Source: Candidatus Woesearchaeota archaeon (lineage in GTDB: Archaea > Nanobdellota > Nanobdellia > Woesearchaeales > ARS49). Taken from it: DNA of 62,739 nucleotides. The stretch lies in the NCBI GenBank assembly GCA_016215315.1, contig JACRKG010000007.1, positions 1 to 62,739 of the forward strand. Reading direction: 5' to 3'. The stretch's first letter is position 1. Every line of letters begins with the position of its first letter. Under the pieces are notes generated by a model. The model worked only from the letters and a program-made list of their open reading frames with translations, ran no database searches and was not told the DNA's origin. Position numbers and translations under genes: made by a program. Positions 44,984 to 53,936 of this stretch are shown piece after piece.

Positions 44984-45782
44984 TTTTACCCCACATAGGT
45001 ACATTCCCTTTGATTTCTTGTTCCGATAATACTATTTCAACAACTCCACCGTAAATTTTTATAATTGGCAAATAATAACCTGATAAAAACTCTGATTCAA
45101 AATCAACTTTGGGAAAGGAGACTTTTATTTTATCATCAGAAGTTATGTCACCAAAAAACTTAAATGTTTCAAGTATTTCCGTGTCTGAATCAGTTGTGAA
45201 GAATAATGATTTGATAAATGCTCTTCCCGAGTAAACTGCAAGCAATTCTTTTAATAAAATATCTCCTTTAATTCTTGCGCTTTCATCTTGCGAGTTTTGA
45301 TCTCCAAAAATTGGTGCGGGAGCTTTTCTTGTTTCAAAATTAGTTATTTTTTCACTAATAAAAATTTTATCAATTATAATTACTTCATTTTGTGTTGGTG
45401 CAACATAATCAATCCAAGTTTTGCTGGCAAGACCTCCCCCTGTGAAAGCGCTAAATTGAGCGTCAATTCTTAGCGCACCCAATATTTCATCTGCTTTTTG
45501 TTTTTCTTTATCATGTTTTAGCATGAGTTTTCGTTGTCTTAACTCGTGATAATAATCAGACATAGAAACCATTTTTTTATTCTTCTTAGCAAAAAATAAA
45601 ACCCACTCATCATATGATTTGTTCCACTCAGAAGGACGATAAATGCTTATTCCGGCAAGAGAAACAGTCTGTTTTCCCTTAATAACTTCTTCAGGTTGAC
45701 TATCAAATATTTTGTTAACTTTATCTGCTAAATTATCATCAAAATTACTTTTTTTCTTGTCGCCTAGTATTTGGTTATTCAT
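44976..45782 (-). CDS. array paralogue, type A, pair member 2
   Basis: A 268-aa protein. Tag NNQILGDKKKSNFDDNLADKVN, IFDSQPEE. It is the duplicate partner of the gene at 44162. Core: MVSMSDYYHELRQ, SAFTGGGLASKTWIDY, FIKSLFFTTDSDTEIL, IKVSFPK. It ends VPMWGKNE, which has lost the Arg and Val of RGV but keeps TGGGGT as ribosome site for the next ATG. Confidence 0.75.
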   Translation of the reverse strand: MNNQILGDKKKSNFDDNLADKVNKIFDSQPEEVIKGKQTVSLAGISIYRPSEWNKSYDEWVLFFAKKNKKMVSMSDYYHELRQRKLMLKHDKEKQKADEILGALRIDAQFSAFTGGGLASKTWIDYVAPTQNEVIIIDKIFISEKITNFETRKAPAPIFGDQNSQDESARIKGDILLKELLAVYSGRAFIKSLFFTTDSDTEILETFKFFGDITSDDKIKVSFPKVDFESEFLSGYYLPIIKIYGGVVEIVLSEQEIKGNVPMWGKNE

Positions 45783-46633
45783 TTATCCTCCAAACTGCAA
45801 ACCGTAAACTGTGAACTTTTTTCTCTCCACTTAAACACTCTAACGAATCCTTCTGGATTTATTTTGTTGGCAGATATGATTAGTTTATCTTGAGTTGTTT
45901 TTAGTACAAAAGGCATGCTTAATTCTCCTAATTGTTTTGCGTTTTCATCTCCTAATTCGAAAACTATTTGTTTTCCTCCAGTCAAGTAATCAAAAACTTC
46001 TTTGAATTTTGATTCATAATTATTTCTAGTTATTAGTGTGTTTACGAAACGTTGGCCTAATCTTGTTTTATCTAATTCTTCAAAATTTACGGTTATGTAA
46101 CCGGGATCTACTATTTCTCCTGAACAATACATGGTTTTATATATGCACATTGATTTAGAGAAGAAATTACCATAATGATCTACTGATGTTATAGGAATTG
46201 TTTTTGATGGTGAAGATCCACTAAATTCTCTTGTTGATCTGTAAGTTAAAAAGCTTCCAGTAATTATTCCCACTTCTAAGTTTTTTCTTAAATGATGGAT
46301 GAAATTCTCATAATCGTCTATTTTAGAATTCTTTTCTAACTTCTCCTTTACTGTTTCTATGATAGAAAATAAATGAGGTAATGAAGTTATCATTACATCT
46401 TTTTCTTGGCAATAAGCGAACCACTTCATGAACTTGTTAGTAAAAATAGTCATAGGATTGTAAGGTTCCAAAACAAGAGAATACTTCAATAGTCCCCCAT
46501 CAAAAACAAAAAGATCATCTTTGCTTGTTTTAGGATTGTTTTCTGGCTTGGAGTCATACAGTTTATTAACTAAATCTGCCAAGTTCTCATCAAAATTTAT
46601 TCTATCTTTGTAACCCAGCATATTGTTATTCAT
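45779..46633 (-). CDS. array paralogue, type A, with degenerate tag
   Basis: A 284-aa protein. The tag has drifted: NNNMLGYKDRINFDENLADLVN, LYDSKPEN, keeping LG, NFDENLAD and VN but losing DKKKSS. Core: WFAYCQEKDVMITSLPHLFS, IITGSFLTYRS, FVNTLITRNNYESKF. The C-terminus does not read RGV: its last residues (QFTVCSLED) are encoded by a heptamer repeat at 45788-45818, so the original end seems replaced by the repeat. Confidence 0.72.
   Translation of the reverse strand: MNNNMLGYKDRINFDENLADLVNKLYDSKPENNPKTSKDDLFVFDGGLLKYSLVLEPYNPMTIFTNKFMKWFAYCQEKDVMITSLPHLFSIIETVKEKLEKNSKIDDYENFIHHLRKNLEVGIITGSFLTYRSTREFSGSSPSKTIPITSVDHYGNFFSKSMCIYKTMYCSGEIVDPGYITVNFEELDKTRLGQRFVNTLITRNNYESKFKEVFDYLTGGKQIVFELGDENAKQLGELSMPFVLKTTQDKLIISANKINPEGFVRVFKWREKSSQFTVCSLEDK
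45788..45818. repeat. heptamer repeat inside a coding end
   Basis: Units CAAACTG, CAAACCG, TAAACTG, TGAACTT form the last codons of the paralogue at 45779. Only one arm is present. Confidence 0.6.
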
Positions 46634-47429
46634 ACCTTACACCTCGCGAGTGACCATGATTACCTTCAATCATGTAGTGTCCAACAATGGAAAGTTCAGT
46701 TTTATCATGAAGAACAAATCCTGCAAGTCTTTTAGGGTGATTTTCTCTGGTTGCATCATTTACAAAATTTACAAATTTATTGCTTAATGCTGTTTCAACT
46801 ACTATTTTGCTTCTATTAAGCCCACTAATGAACTCTAATGTCTGAATTATTGTTTCATGATCATCCTTCGTGTTAAAAAGAATTCCTAAAAAAATAAATC
46901 CACTTGCACATAGCGATTCTATCGGAGTCATCATGCAAACTGGAATCCAAGGGTAATATTCTTTGATTAATTCTTTTTCTTTACAATTATAATGATGAAT
47001 AATTCTACCCTGAAGATTTATTTGTGTATATATTATTGTTGTACTGCTTATCAAAACCCCCGCATTTCCCATGCTTGAACGCATATCGTATCTTAGGTTT
47101 TTGCAAAAATCTTCTACGTCTTTTTTTTCTCCGGGTGTGCCGGTTTCATATTTGTGTTTAAGTTGTTTGAATGCTTGATAAAAATCAGCCATGCTCGCCA
47201 TTATCTCCCCGTCATTTTTTTCATTCCAATACTTAAGCCAAAAATCTTGAGTTAAAGACCCTCCTCCGTTAGCAGAGTAATAATTGAGGATTACTTTTTT
47301 TCCCGGCGAAACAATCTTAGGAGCGCTTTCAGTTCTTTCAGGCATATTATCAAATATTTTGTTAACTACATCAGCCAAATTCTCATCAAAATTACTTTTC
47401 TTTTTATCGCCAAGGATGTGATTATTCAT
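46626..47429 (-). CDS. array paralogue, type A, pair with 47422
   Basis: A 267-aa protein. Tag NNHILGDKKKSNFDENLADVVN, IFDNMPER. Core: FWLKYWNEKNDGEIMASMADFY, KQLKHKYETGTPGEKK, VLISSTTIIYT, IIHHYNCKEKE, FLGILFNTKDDHETI; it ends GNHGHSRGVRYE. It is closely matched by the neighbour at 47422 (KQLKHxxETGxxxEK, ISSTxIIYT). GAGGTGTAAGGT before the next ATG is in its RGV codons. Confidence 0.76.
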   Translation of the reverse strand: MNNHILGDKKKSNFDENLADVVNKIFDNMPERTESAPKIVSPGKKVILNYYSANGGGSLTQDFWLKYWNEKNDGEIMASMADFYQAFKQLKHKYETGTPGEKKDVEDFCKNLRYDMRSSMGNAGVLISSTTIIYTQINLQGRIIHHYNCKEKELIKEYYPWIPVCMMTPIESLCASGFIFLGILFNTKDDHETIIQTLEFISGLNRSKIVVETALSNKFVNFVNDATRENHPKRLAGFVLHDKTELSIVGHYMIEGNHGHSRGVRYE

Positions 47430-48252
47430 ATCTTACACCTCTTGAACGACCACGGTTGCAATCACCAAGAACGTAACTTCCTACAATTGCGAAATCTGAC
47501 CCCTGATAGTCAACAAATCCTGCAAATCTTTCAGGATCTTTTTTTCTAGAACGAGTAACTCCTTGACCAGTCATTTCTGTATCAATTGGCGGGGTGGTAA
47601 TTCTTATCCACTGCCTATTTCTTCCGCTAATATATTCTAAAGTTGTAGTAATCGTTTCAAAATCATCAGTTGTATCAAAAAGCGCTTGCAAGAACTCAGT
47701 TCCTAACCCATCTAAAATTTCTATAGAAGTACTTCTGCAAACTGGTATTGTTGTAATTATTTCTTTAACTAATGCTTCTCTTTCGGGATCGCCAGTATTA
47801 AACACGTCCTTTTTACAATCATAATGATGAATTATCTTATCTTTCCAAGTTTCAGGGGTATATATTATTCTTGTACTGCTTATTAATGCTCCGGGATTTC
47901 CAATTTCTGACTGCATATCTTCAATCAGTTGAGCATGAAAGAGTCTTGCTGCTGATTTTTCTTGAGCATTGCCTGTTTCAAATCTGTGTTTTAATTGTTT
48001 AAACACATAATAAAAATCAGCCATACTAGCCATGTATCTCTGAGGAACATTTATCCAATAATGGAACCATTCCTTTTGAGTTAATTTACCTTCAATAACA
48101 CATTGTGGTTCGAGGAAAAGCTTTTTCTGACTTGAAGATTTGTTTAAAGATTGATTTACTTCAGCTTCTTTTTCAAACTTAGCATTAACTATGTCTGCTA
48201 AGTTGTCGTCAAAACTTGATTTCTTTTTATCGCCAAGGATGTGATTATTCAT
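47422..48252 (-). CDS. array paralogue, type A, pair with 46626
   Basis: A 276-aa protein. Tag NNHILGDKKKSSFDDNLADIVN then AKFEKEAEV. Core: WFHYWINVPQRYMASMADFY, ALISSTRIIYTP, IIHHYDCKKD, FLQALFDTTDDFETI, LEYISGRNRQWIRITTPP; it ends CNRGRSRGVRYE. Of the array members its core is the nearest match I see to the 590-aa protein at 7570 (LEFISG, ISTPP). The ATG at 48252 was chosen (ATGA overlap). Confidence 0.76.
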   Translation of the reverse strand: MNNHILGDKKKSSFDDNLADIVNAKFEKEAEVNQSLNKSSSQKKLFLEPQCVIEGKLTQKEWFHYWINVPQRYMASMADFYYVFKQLKHRFETGNAQEKSAARLFHAQLIEDMQSEIGNPGALISSTRIIYTPETWKDKIIHHYDCKKDVFNTGDPEREALVKEIITTIPVCRSTSIEILDGLGTEFLQALFDTTDDFETITTTLEYISGRNRQWIRITTPPIDTEMTGQGVTRSRKKDPERFAGFVDYQGSDFAIVGSYVLGDCNRGRSRGVRYE

Positions 48253-49013
48253 TTTACTCTCCATGCATTACCTTTTAGATCGTTTCTGTCGCATAAAATT
48301 AGCAAGTTATTGTTTTCATATTTGATTACTACTTCTCTGGCTTTCACTATATGTCTTCTTCCCAAGGTGTAAAGTTTAATTCTTGTTTCGGGTAGTTGAG
48401 TGAAGTTACATAAATTAGTCGTTATCATTTCAACCAGGTCATCAGTGCCGAAAAGCGTTCTCAAAAAGTCCTGAGCAAATGTGTATTTTTCTTTAATTTC
48501 TTTTAAAGAAGCTCCTTCTTCAAGAATTGGAATTTTGTCATTCAAATACTTTAAAGATTCAAATCCCGAATGATTACTATGAGTTATGACACCTTTGAAA
48601 AAAACATAGTTAGGATCGAAATCTCTGAACGCTTTAACATTTCGTCTTACATCATGCATACCCTGATAATCTATCACTGTGCAAGTTACTAATCCGTTCT
48701 CTCTCAAATCTTTTCTCAAGCTATCTGCTTGTTTGTCTGATTGATTACATTTCTTTGCCATCTCATAGAAATCAACTATTGAAAAAAGATTCAAATTATT
48801 TTCTTCAGCATATTTCAGCCATTCCTTGGCAGTTCTATTCCCTACGTTTAGAATGATATCATTTTGTAAAGAATTTTCAGGATCTTGCTTTTTGTTCTTT
48901 CCTTGTTTTAATTTCTCCAATCTCTCTTCTTCCTCAAACTTAGCATTAACTATATCTGCAAGGTTGTCATCAAAATTGTGCTTCGGTTTGTCGCCTAAGA
49001 TGTCGTGACTCAT
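48249..49013 (-). CDS. array paralogue, type A
   Basis: A 254-aa protein. Tag SHDILGDKPKHNFDDNLADIVN, then a charged AKFEEEERLEKLKQ linker shared with the next gene. Core: WLKYAEENNLNLFSIVDFYEM, LVTCTVIDYQ, FLRTLFGTDDLVEMI; it ends KGNAWRVK. The KPKH variant of the tag recurs in the gene at 49819. Confidence 0.75.
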   Translation of the reverse strand: MSHDILGDKPKHNFDDNLADIVNAKFEEEERLEKLKQGKNKKQDPENSLQNDIILNVGNRTAKEWLKYAEENNLNLFSIVDFYEMAKKCNQSDKQADSLRKDLRENGLVTCTVIDYQGMHDVRRNVKAFRDFDPNYVFFKGVITHSNHSGFESLKYLNDKIPILEEGASLKEIKEKYTFAQDFLRTLFGTDDLVEMITTNLCNFTQLPETRIKLYTLGRRHIVKAREVVIKYENNNLLILCDRNDLKGNAWRVK

Positions 49014-49822
49014 TTTAATACTACGCCTCCACAGTAACCTTTAAGTTTTGATTTATCTAGATCACACCTAATATTCAGGCCACGCTCATCATAATCAAAA
49101 CCGCACCCATAAGAAACTTCAGAATTTAGTAAACTTGGTAAGACAACACGTATTTTATTACTCTGACCAGAACATAATTGTCCTAAAACGCGAGTAATTT
49201 CTTCCCCATCATCCTGTGTTTGAAATAAACTCTGCAAGAATGTTTCTCTTTCAGGATTGTCTTCCAAGTAATCAGTAATATTCATATCAATAACATGAGG
49301 ATAGTTTAAGCTGCAGCTTTTTGATGAATAACCTCCTAAACAAATCACTTGACCTACATCTGCTTCAATTGATTTCTTAGTATCACTTGACCCGTCTCTC
49401 ATACGTAAAGAAGTGCTTGATAACAAAATTATAGAGTCTTTTATTGAGTATATTTGCGCCATTAAATAACCTTCAATTTTTCTGCGACTATCTTTTTCTA
49501 GATTTTTTATGTACTTTAATAATTCATAATAATGAGGCATACCTGCTAAGAATAATCTATGTTCTTCTTCTGTTTCTTTAAAATAATCATTCCATTCATT
49601 AATAGATATTTCAACTCTTTCAGGAACAACAAAATCAAATGCTAAATCTGACAGGGTACTTCTTTCTAGTGATTTTTTAATTTCTTCTTTTTTAATAAGA
49701 TCGGCCTTTTCTTTTCTTAATTTTTCTAACCTTTCCTCTTCATCGAATTTAGCATTAACAATATCTGCAAGGTTATCATCAAAACTTGATTTCTTTTTAT
49801 CGCCTAGGATGTTGTTATTCAT
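49010..49822 (-). CDS. array paralogue, type A
   Basis: A 270-aa protein. Tag NNNILGDKKKSSFDDNLADIVN then AKFDEEERLEKLRKEK. Core: EWNDYFKETEEEHRLFLAGMPHYYEL, ILLSSTSLRM, FLQSLFQTQDDGEEI, IRVVLPS; it ends LKGYCGGVVLK. The GGAGGC of the Gly-Gly codons is the ribosome site of the next ATG. Confidence 0.75.
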   Translation of the reverse strand: MNNNILGDKKKSSFDDNLADIVNAKFDEEERLEKLRKEKADLIKKEEIKKSLERSTLSDLAFDFVVPERVEISINEWNDYFKETEEEHRLFLAGMPHYYELLKYIKNLEKDSRRKIEGYLMAQIYSIKDSIILLSSTSLRMRDGSSDTKKSIEADVGQVICLGGYSSKSCSLNYPHVIDMNITDYLEDNPERETFLQSLFQTQDDGEEITRVLGQLCSGQSNKIRVVLPSLLNSEVSYGCGFDYDERGLNIRCDLDKSKLKGYCGGVVLK

Positions 49823-50637
49823 GGTGCAATAACACCTCTAGCGCAGCCTTTTTCGTCAGGCCTTGTTGTTAAGTCTATTGCTAATGTTGAAATGCTTGAA
49901 TAATTTGTGTATACTTTTAGGCTAGCGTAAGCAACTAATGGATTGTAAGGATCACTTACATGTTGAGGAATATTTGCATCCGCAGGAACAATAACCATAA
50001 TTACCTGCATTGGTTCAGCAATATACTCAATTACTTTTCTTATTTCTCTTCCAGAGTCTTTAGTGTCAAATAAGCCTCTCAAAAAAGCAAGACCTTCTTT
50101 TTCTTCAATTAAAGTCCAAAAATTTGCATTGTTAATGTAATTCACTGAAATTTTTTCTTCAAACTCTTCAAAACCGGCATGATGTTTTATATCAATTGTT
50201 GTTGGTGCGTGTGCAGAAGCATAATATTCTAATCTGGTGCTAGTTAATAATCTGTTTTCTCCACTGAAAGCTTTTTTAATAGAATTTAACCAGGACTGAA
50301 TTATGTTATCTCCTACTTCCACATCAAAAGTTTTCTCTTCATGCCATTTTTTGAAATGTTTTATTGTTCTATAAATATCAGGCATAGAAGCAAAAACAAT
50401 TTTTGAAGAACCATATTTATTTTGTCCAAAAAATCCAGCCCATTCTCCGACAGTCATTTTAGTATAATCATTGCTTGTGAGAATAATATCTTGAATTTTG
50501 TTACCTGATGCTCTCTGAGCAGTTTCATTATTTTTAGGTTTTTCTTCAGGCATGTTATCAAATATTTTATTCACTTTATCTGCTAAGTTGTCATCAAAAT
50601 TGTGCTTCGGTTTGTCGCCTAGAATGTCGTGAGTCAT
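49819..50637 (-). CDS. array paralogue, type A, STKLEYY clade
   Basis: A 272-aa protein. Tag THDILGDKPKHNFDDNLADKVN, IFDNMPEE. Core: WAGFFGQNKYGSSKIVFASMPDIYRTIKHFKKW, LLTSTRLEYYASAHAPT, IKHHAGFEEFE, FLRGLFDTKDSGREI; it ends EKGCARGVIAP. First of five similar neighbours (to 53933) that look like serial duplications. The ATG at 50637 was chosen because of the tag position and the ATGA overlap. Confidence 0.76.
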   Translation of the reverse strand: MTHDILGDKPKHNFDDNLADKVNKIFDNMPEEKPKNNETAQRASGNKIQDIILTSNDYTKMTVGEWAGFFGQNKYGSSKIVFASMPDIYRTIKHFKKWHEEKTFDVEVGDNIIQSWLNSIKKAFSGENRLLTSTRLEYYASAHAPTTIDIKHHAGFEEFEEKISVNYINNANFWTLIEEKEGLAFLRGLFDTKDSGREIRKVIEYIAEPMQVIMVIVPADANIPQHVSDPYNPLVAYASLKVYTNYSSISTLAIDLTTRPDEKGCARGVIAP

Positions 50638-51464
50638 GAGATTCTTACACCTCTTCCACAACCTTCTTCTTTTGGTAATTTTTCTAAGTGTATTACTAAT
50701 CTAGGTTTTAAATGATACACACATCCAATGTCAACTCTTAGTGTTGCATATGCTTCTAAGTCTTGAACATTATCGTTTAAAGTTTTTATTGAAGGAATAT
50801 CAGATAAATTTGGCGTTACAATTTGAATTTCTGAATCCTTGCAATCGCCAACCCAACTCCATAAACCCAATATTTCTTTTTCAGAATCTTGAGTATCAAA
50901 CAGAAATTGTAAAAAATTTAACCCCTCTGAAGATCCTGCTAGTGCCGTAATAAGTCTGTTTGAGAAATAGAGTTGACAAAGTTTTGTTTCTAATTCTTTA
51001 AAACCTGCATAGTGAACTATATTACACTGAGTGTGCATACCGGGAATATCAAAATATTCTAGTTTTGTGCTTGTCAATAATTGATTTCCATTGTTGAATG
51101 TATTTTTTAACTGTGAGATCGATTCCTGCAGTCTATTATAGGAATAATCTCCTAAATCATGATCTGGAAATATCGTTTCAGACCATCTTTTGAAAGTTTT
51201 AAAAGTAAAATATATATCGGGCATTGAAGCAGAAGTTATATTAGGAAAATTTTTTTCTTTAAAAAATTCATTCCATTTTTCTACATTTTTTTGCTGATAA
51301 TCTTCACCGTGAGTTGCCAAAAACTTTCTATTTTGCAATTCTTTATTAATGCCTTCTTGAGCCCCAGTAGAATCAGGCAGGTTATCAAATATTTTGTTAA
51401 CTACATCAGCCAAGTTGTCATCAAAACTACTTTTCTTCTTTTCGCCTAAGATTTCGCGTTTCAT
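50634..51464 (-). CDS. array paralogue, type A, STKLEYY clade
   Basis: A 276-aa protein. Tag KREILGEKKKSSFDDNLADVVN, IFDNLPDS. Core: WNEFFKEKNFPNITSASMPDIYFTFKTFKRW, LLTSTKLEYFD, IVHYAGFKELE, FLQFLFDTQDSEKEI, WSWVGDCKDSEIQIVTPN; it ends EEGCGRGVRIS. Confidence 0.76.
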   Translation of the reverse strand: MKREILGEKKKSSFDDNLADVVNKIFDNLPDSTGAQEGINKELQNRKFLATHGEDYQQKNVEKWNEFFKEKNFPNITSASMPDIYFTFKTFKRWSETIFPDHDLGDYSYNRLQESISQLKNTFNNGNQLLTSTKLEYFDIPGMHTQCNIVHYAGFKELETKLCQLYFSNRLITALAGSSEGLNFLQFLFDTQDSEKEILGLWSWVGDCKDSEIQIVTPNLSDIPSIKTLNDNVQDLEAYATLRVDIGCVYHLKPRLVIHLEKLPKEEGCGRGVRIS

Positions 51465-52330
51465 TTTCTTAATACCTCTCTTGCGCAGCCTTTTTCTAGA
51501 GGAGATTTTTCTAAGTGTATTATTATTTTAGGCTCTGAACCGTATAAGCATTCATTGTCTACTTTCAGGGTTGCGTATGCCGGTAATGGCAAGGCACAAT
51601 TACCCCATTTATCTGGTGTGACATCGTGAATTTTTGATAACGGTGGTGTTATTACTAGAATGTCAGAAGCAAAACAACCACCAACCCATTCCCAGACGTC
51701 CATTATTTCGTTTTCTGAATCTTGAGTATCAAGTAGTGCTTTTAGAAAATCAACTCCTTCTGCAGTTTGTGCAAGACTCCAAACACTTTTACTATCAAAA
51801 TGATTTCGCCAAGTTGTTTTTTCCATGGCAGGTCCAAAACCTGCGTAGTGAGTTATACAGCATTGTGTTGATAACTGTTGAGTTGGTGACTGTTGAGCGG
51901 GGTAATATTTTAGTTTTGTACTAGTCACTAATTGGTTTGTAAGAGTGAATGTTTTTTTTAGGTATTGAATACTATTCGCCACTCTATCCGGTTCTCCTAA
52001 TTCACAGTCTGGAATACCGTGCTCAGACCATCTTTTGAAGGTTTTAAAAGTTCTATAAACATCAGGCAGTGATGCAAATGTAACATTAAATGATTTCATA
52101 TAAATATCAGTCCATTCTTCCGGAGTCTTTCTAGGATAATCATCCCTTGCAAGTATCATCCTTCTCTCACCCAAATTATCTGGTTTCTTAATATCTTCTT
52201 TTTGTGGTTCAACAGTTTTGGCTTTTAACTTTTCAAGTTTTTCTGCTTCATCAAATATTTTGTTCACTACATCAGCCAAGTTATCATCAAAATTACTTTT
52301 CCTTTTATCGCCTAAAATGTTCTGGCTCAT
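51461..52330 (-). CDS. array paralogue, type A, STKLEYY clade
   Basis: A 289-aa protein. Tag SQNILGDKRKSNFDDNLADVVN then IFDEAEKLEK. Core: WTDIYMKSFNVTFASLPDVYRTFKTFKRW, LVTSTKLKYYPAQQSPTQQ, ITHYAGFG, FLKALLDTQDSENEI, WEWVGGCFASDILVITPP; it ends EKGCAREVLRK. The ATG at 52330 overlaps the upstream stop by 4 bp. Confidence 0.76.
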   Translation of the reverse strand: MSQNILGDKRKSNFDDNLADVVNKIFDEAEKLEKLKAKTVEPQKEDIKKPDNLGERRMILARDDYPRKTPEEWTDIYMKSFNVTFASLPDVYRTFKTFKRWSEHGIPDCELGEPDRVANSIQYLKKTFTLTNQLVTSTKLKYYPAQQSPTQQLSTQCCITHYAGFGPAMEKTTWRNHFDSKSVWSLAQTAEGVDFLKALLDTQDSENEIMDVWEWVGGCFASDILVITPPLSKIHDVTPDKWGNCALPLPAYATLKVDNECLYGSEPKIIIHLEKSPLEKGCAREVLRK

Positions 52331-53124
52331 TTTCTCATCACCGATCTTGCACAACCATTTTCATTTAATCCTGTTTCTAAATTTATTACTAAAGCAGGAT
52401 TACCTGGCAGGTATGCACTTTCAGGATCTACTTTCAAGCTTGCATATGCAACTAGAGGCCTTTGTAAAGTATAACCCATTTCTGGACTATCAATATCCGC
52501 CCCAAATGGAGTTCTAACAAAAATTTGTGAAGGTTTACAAGTACCAATCCATTCCCAAACATCCATAATTTCTTTCATTGAATCTTCAGTACCAAATAAA
52601 GTTTGTAAAAATTCTTGTCCTCTTTGATTCTGAGCATAACGCCAAAGACTTGCTCTTTCAACGTGAATTATCGCTTTTGTTTTTTTTAAAGATCCAAAAT
52701 CTGCATAATGAATTATTTTACATTCTGGTGATGAATGTTTAGGAGAATAATACTCTAGTTTAGTGCTTGTTAGTAACTGATTTCCTTGAGTGAATGTTCT
52801 TTTTAATTCATCAACAGCTGTTTCAATATTTTGAGTGTGTTTCATAGATTTATCTTCTAACCATTTTTTGAATGTTTTAAAAGTTCTATAAACATCTGGC
52901 ATTGAAGCAAAAACCAAATTATTAGCAATTTTCTGTTTGTAAAGCACAATCCATTCTTCAACAGTGTTTTGAGCATAAATATCGCTGCGTAAAATGCTTG
53001 CTCCTACTTTATCTTTCTTTTCTTTTTTAATTTCAGGCATTTTATCAAAGATCTGATTAACTTTATCTGCCAGGCTCTCATCAAAACTTGATTTCTTTTT
53101 TTCGCCTAAAATGTTTTGATTCAT
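52327..53124 (-). CDS. array paralogue, type A, STKLEYY clade
   Basis: A 265-aa protein. Tag NQNILGEKKKSSFDESLADKVN, IFDKMPE. Core: WIVLYKQKIANNLVFASMPDVYRTFKTFKKW, LLTSTKLEYYSPKHSS, IIHYADFGSLK, FLQTLFGTEDSMKEI, WEWIGTCKPSQIFVRTP; it ends NGCARSVMRK. GGTGATGAG in the last codons is the ribosome site for the next gene. Confidence 0.76.
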   Translation of the reverse strand: MNQNILGEKKKSSFDESLADKVNQIFDKMPEIKKEKKDKVGASILRSDIYAQNTVEEWIVLYKQKIANNLVFASMPDVYRTFKTFKKWLEDKSMKHTQNIETAVDELKRTFTQGNQLLTSTKLEYYSPKHSSPECKIIHYADFGSLKKTKAIIHVERASLWRYAQNQRGQEFLQTLFGTEDSMKEIMDVWEWIGTCKPSQIFVRTPFGADIDSPEMGYTLQRPLVAYASLKVDPESAYLPGNPALVINLETGLNENGCARSVMRK

Positions 53125-53933
53125 TTCATTATCCCCCTTGCACAGCCTTTTTCATCTGGTTTTGTTGTTAAGTCAATTATTAAAATAGGAGAATTTAGGT
53201 TATTATGATTTTGTTTTAATTTCAAGCTAGCATATGTCACTAGTGGCTTAAAAGAATTAGTTTTGTATAGAGGAGTATCAGAATATTCCGGAGTTTTAAT
53301 AAAAACTTGCCAATTCATGTGACCTACAAATACGAACACTTCTCTTATAATTTCTTCAGAATCTTCAGTGTCAAATAAAGTCTTTAAAAGAATAATTCCT
53401 TCATTACTATGAACAATATTCCAAAAATTTGAACTTTCAACATAATCTACCGGATTTACGTTTTCAAAAGATTCAAGACCACTATGATGAATGATATTGC
53501 AGTTTATTGGCGCGTTAACATGAGCGTAATATTCTAGTTTGGTGCTTGTTAGCAACATATTCCCCTCAGTAAAAGTTTTTTTCAGTTCGTTAAAAGCGTT
53601 TTCAAATCCTTGAGTATTTTCTGATTTATTTTCTAACAACTGTTTGTATTTCTTAAAAGTTCTATAAACATCAGGCATAGAAGCAAAAATAAAATTCAGA
53701 TAAGCAACATCTTCTTTATAGTGTTTAATCCATTCTTCAGCAGTTTTTTGCTTATAACTAGGATTTCGCAAGATAATTTTTTGCCTTTTATTTGATTTTA
53801 CTGTAGTTCTTTCTTCTTTTTTAGGTTCTTCAGGCATGTTATCAAATATTTTGTTCACTACATCAGCCAAGTTATCATCAAAACTTGATTTTTTTTTGTC
53901 GCCTAAGATTTCGCGTTTAATCATCATTCCCAT
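53121..53933 (-). CDS. array paralogue, type A, STKLEYY clade
   Basis: A 270-aa protein. Tag IKREILGDKKKSSFDDNLADVVN is preceded by MGMM, so the start could be residue 1, 3 or 4; 53933 is used. Core: WIKHYKEDVAYLNFIFASMPDVYRTFKKYK, LLTSTKLEYYAHVNAP, IIHHSGLESFE, LLKTLFDTEDSEEII; it ends EKGCARGIMK. Confidence 0.75.
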   Translation of the reverse strand: MGMMIKREILGDKKKSSFDDNLADVVNKIFDNMPEEPKKEERTTVKSNKRQKIILRNPSYKQKTAEEWIKHYKEDVAYLNFIFASMPDVYRTFKKYKQLLENKSENTQGFENAFNELKKTFTEGNMLLTSTKLEYYAHVNAPINCNIIHHSGLESFENVNPVDYVESSNFWNIVHSNEGIILLKTLFDTEDSEEIIREVFVFVGHMNWQVFIKTPEYSDTPLYKTNSFKPLVTYASLKLKQNHNNLNSPILIIDLTTKPDEKGCARGIMK

Positions 53934-53936
53934 TTC

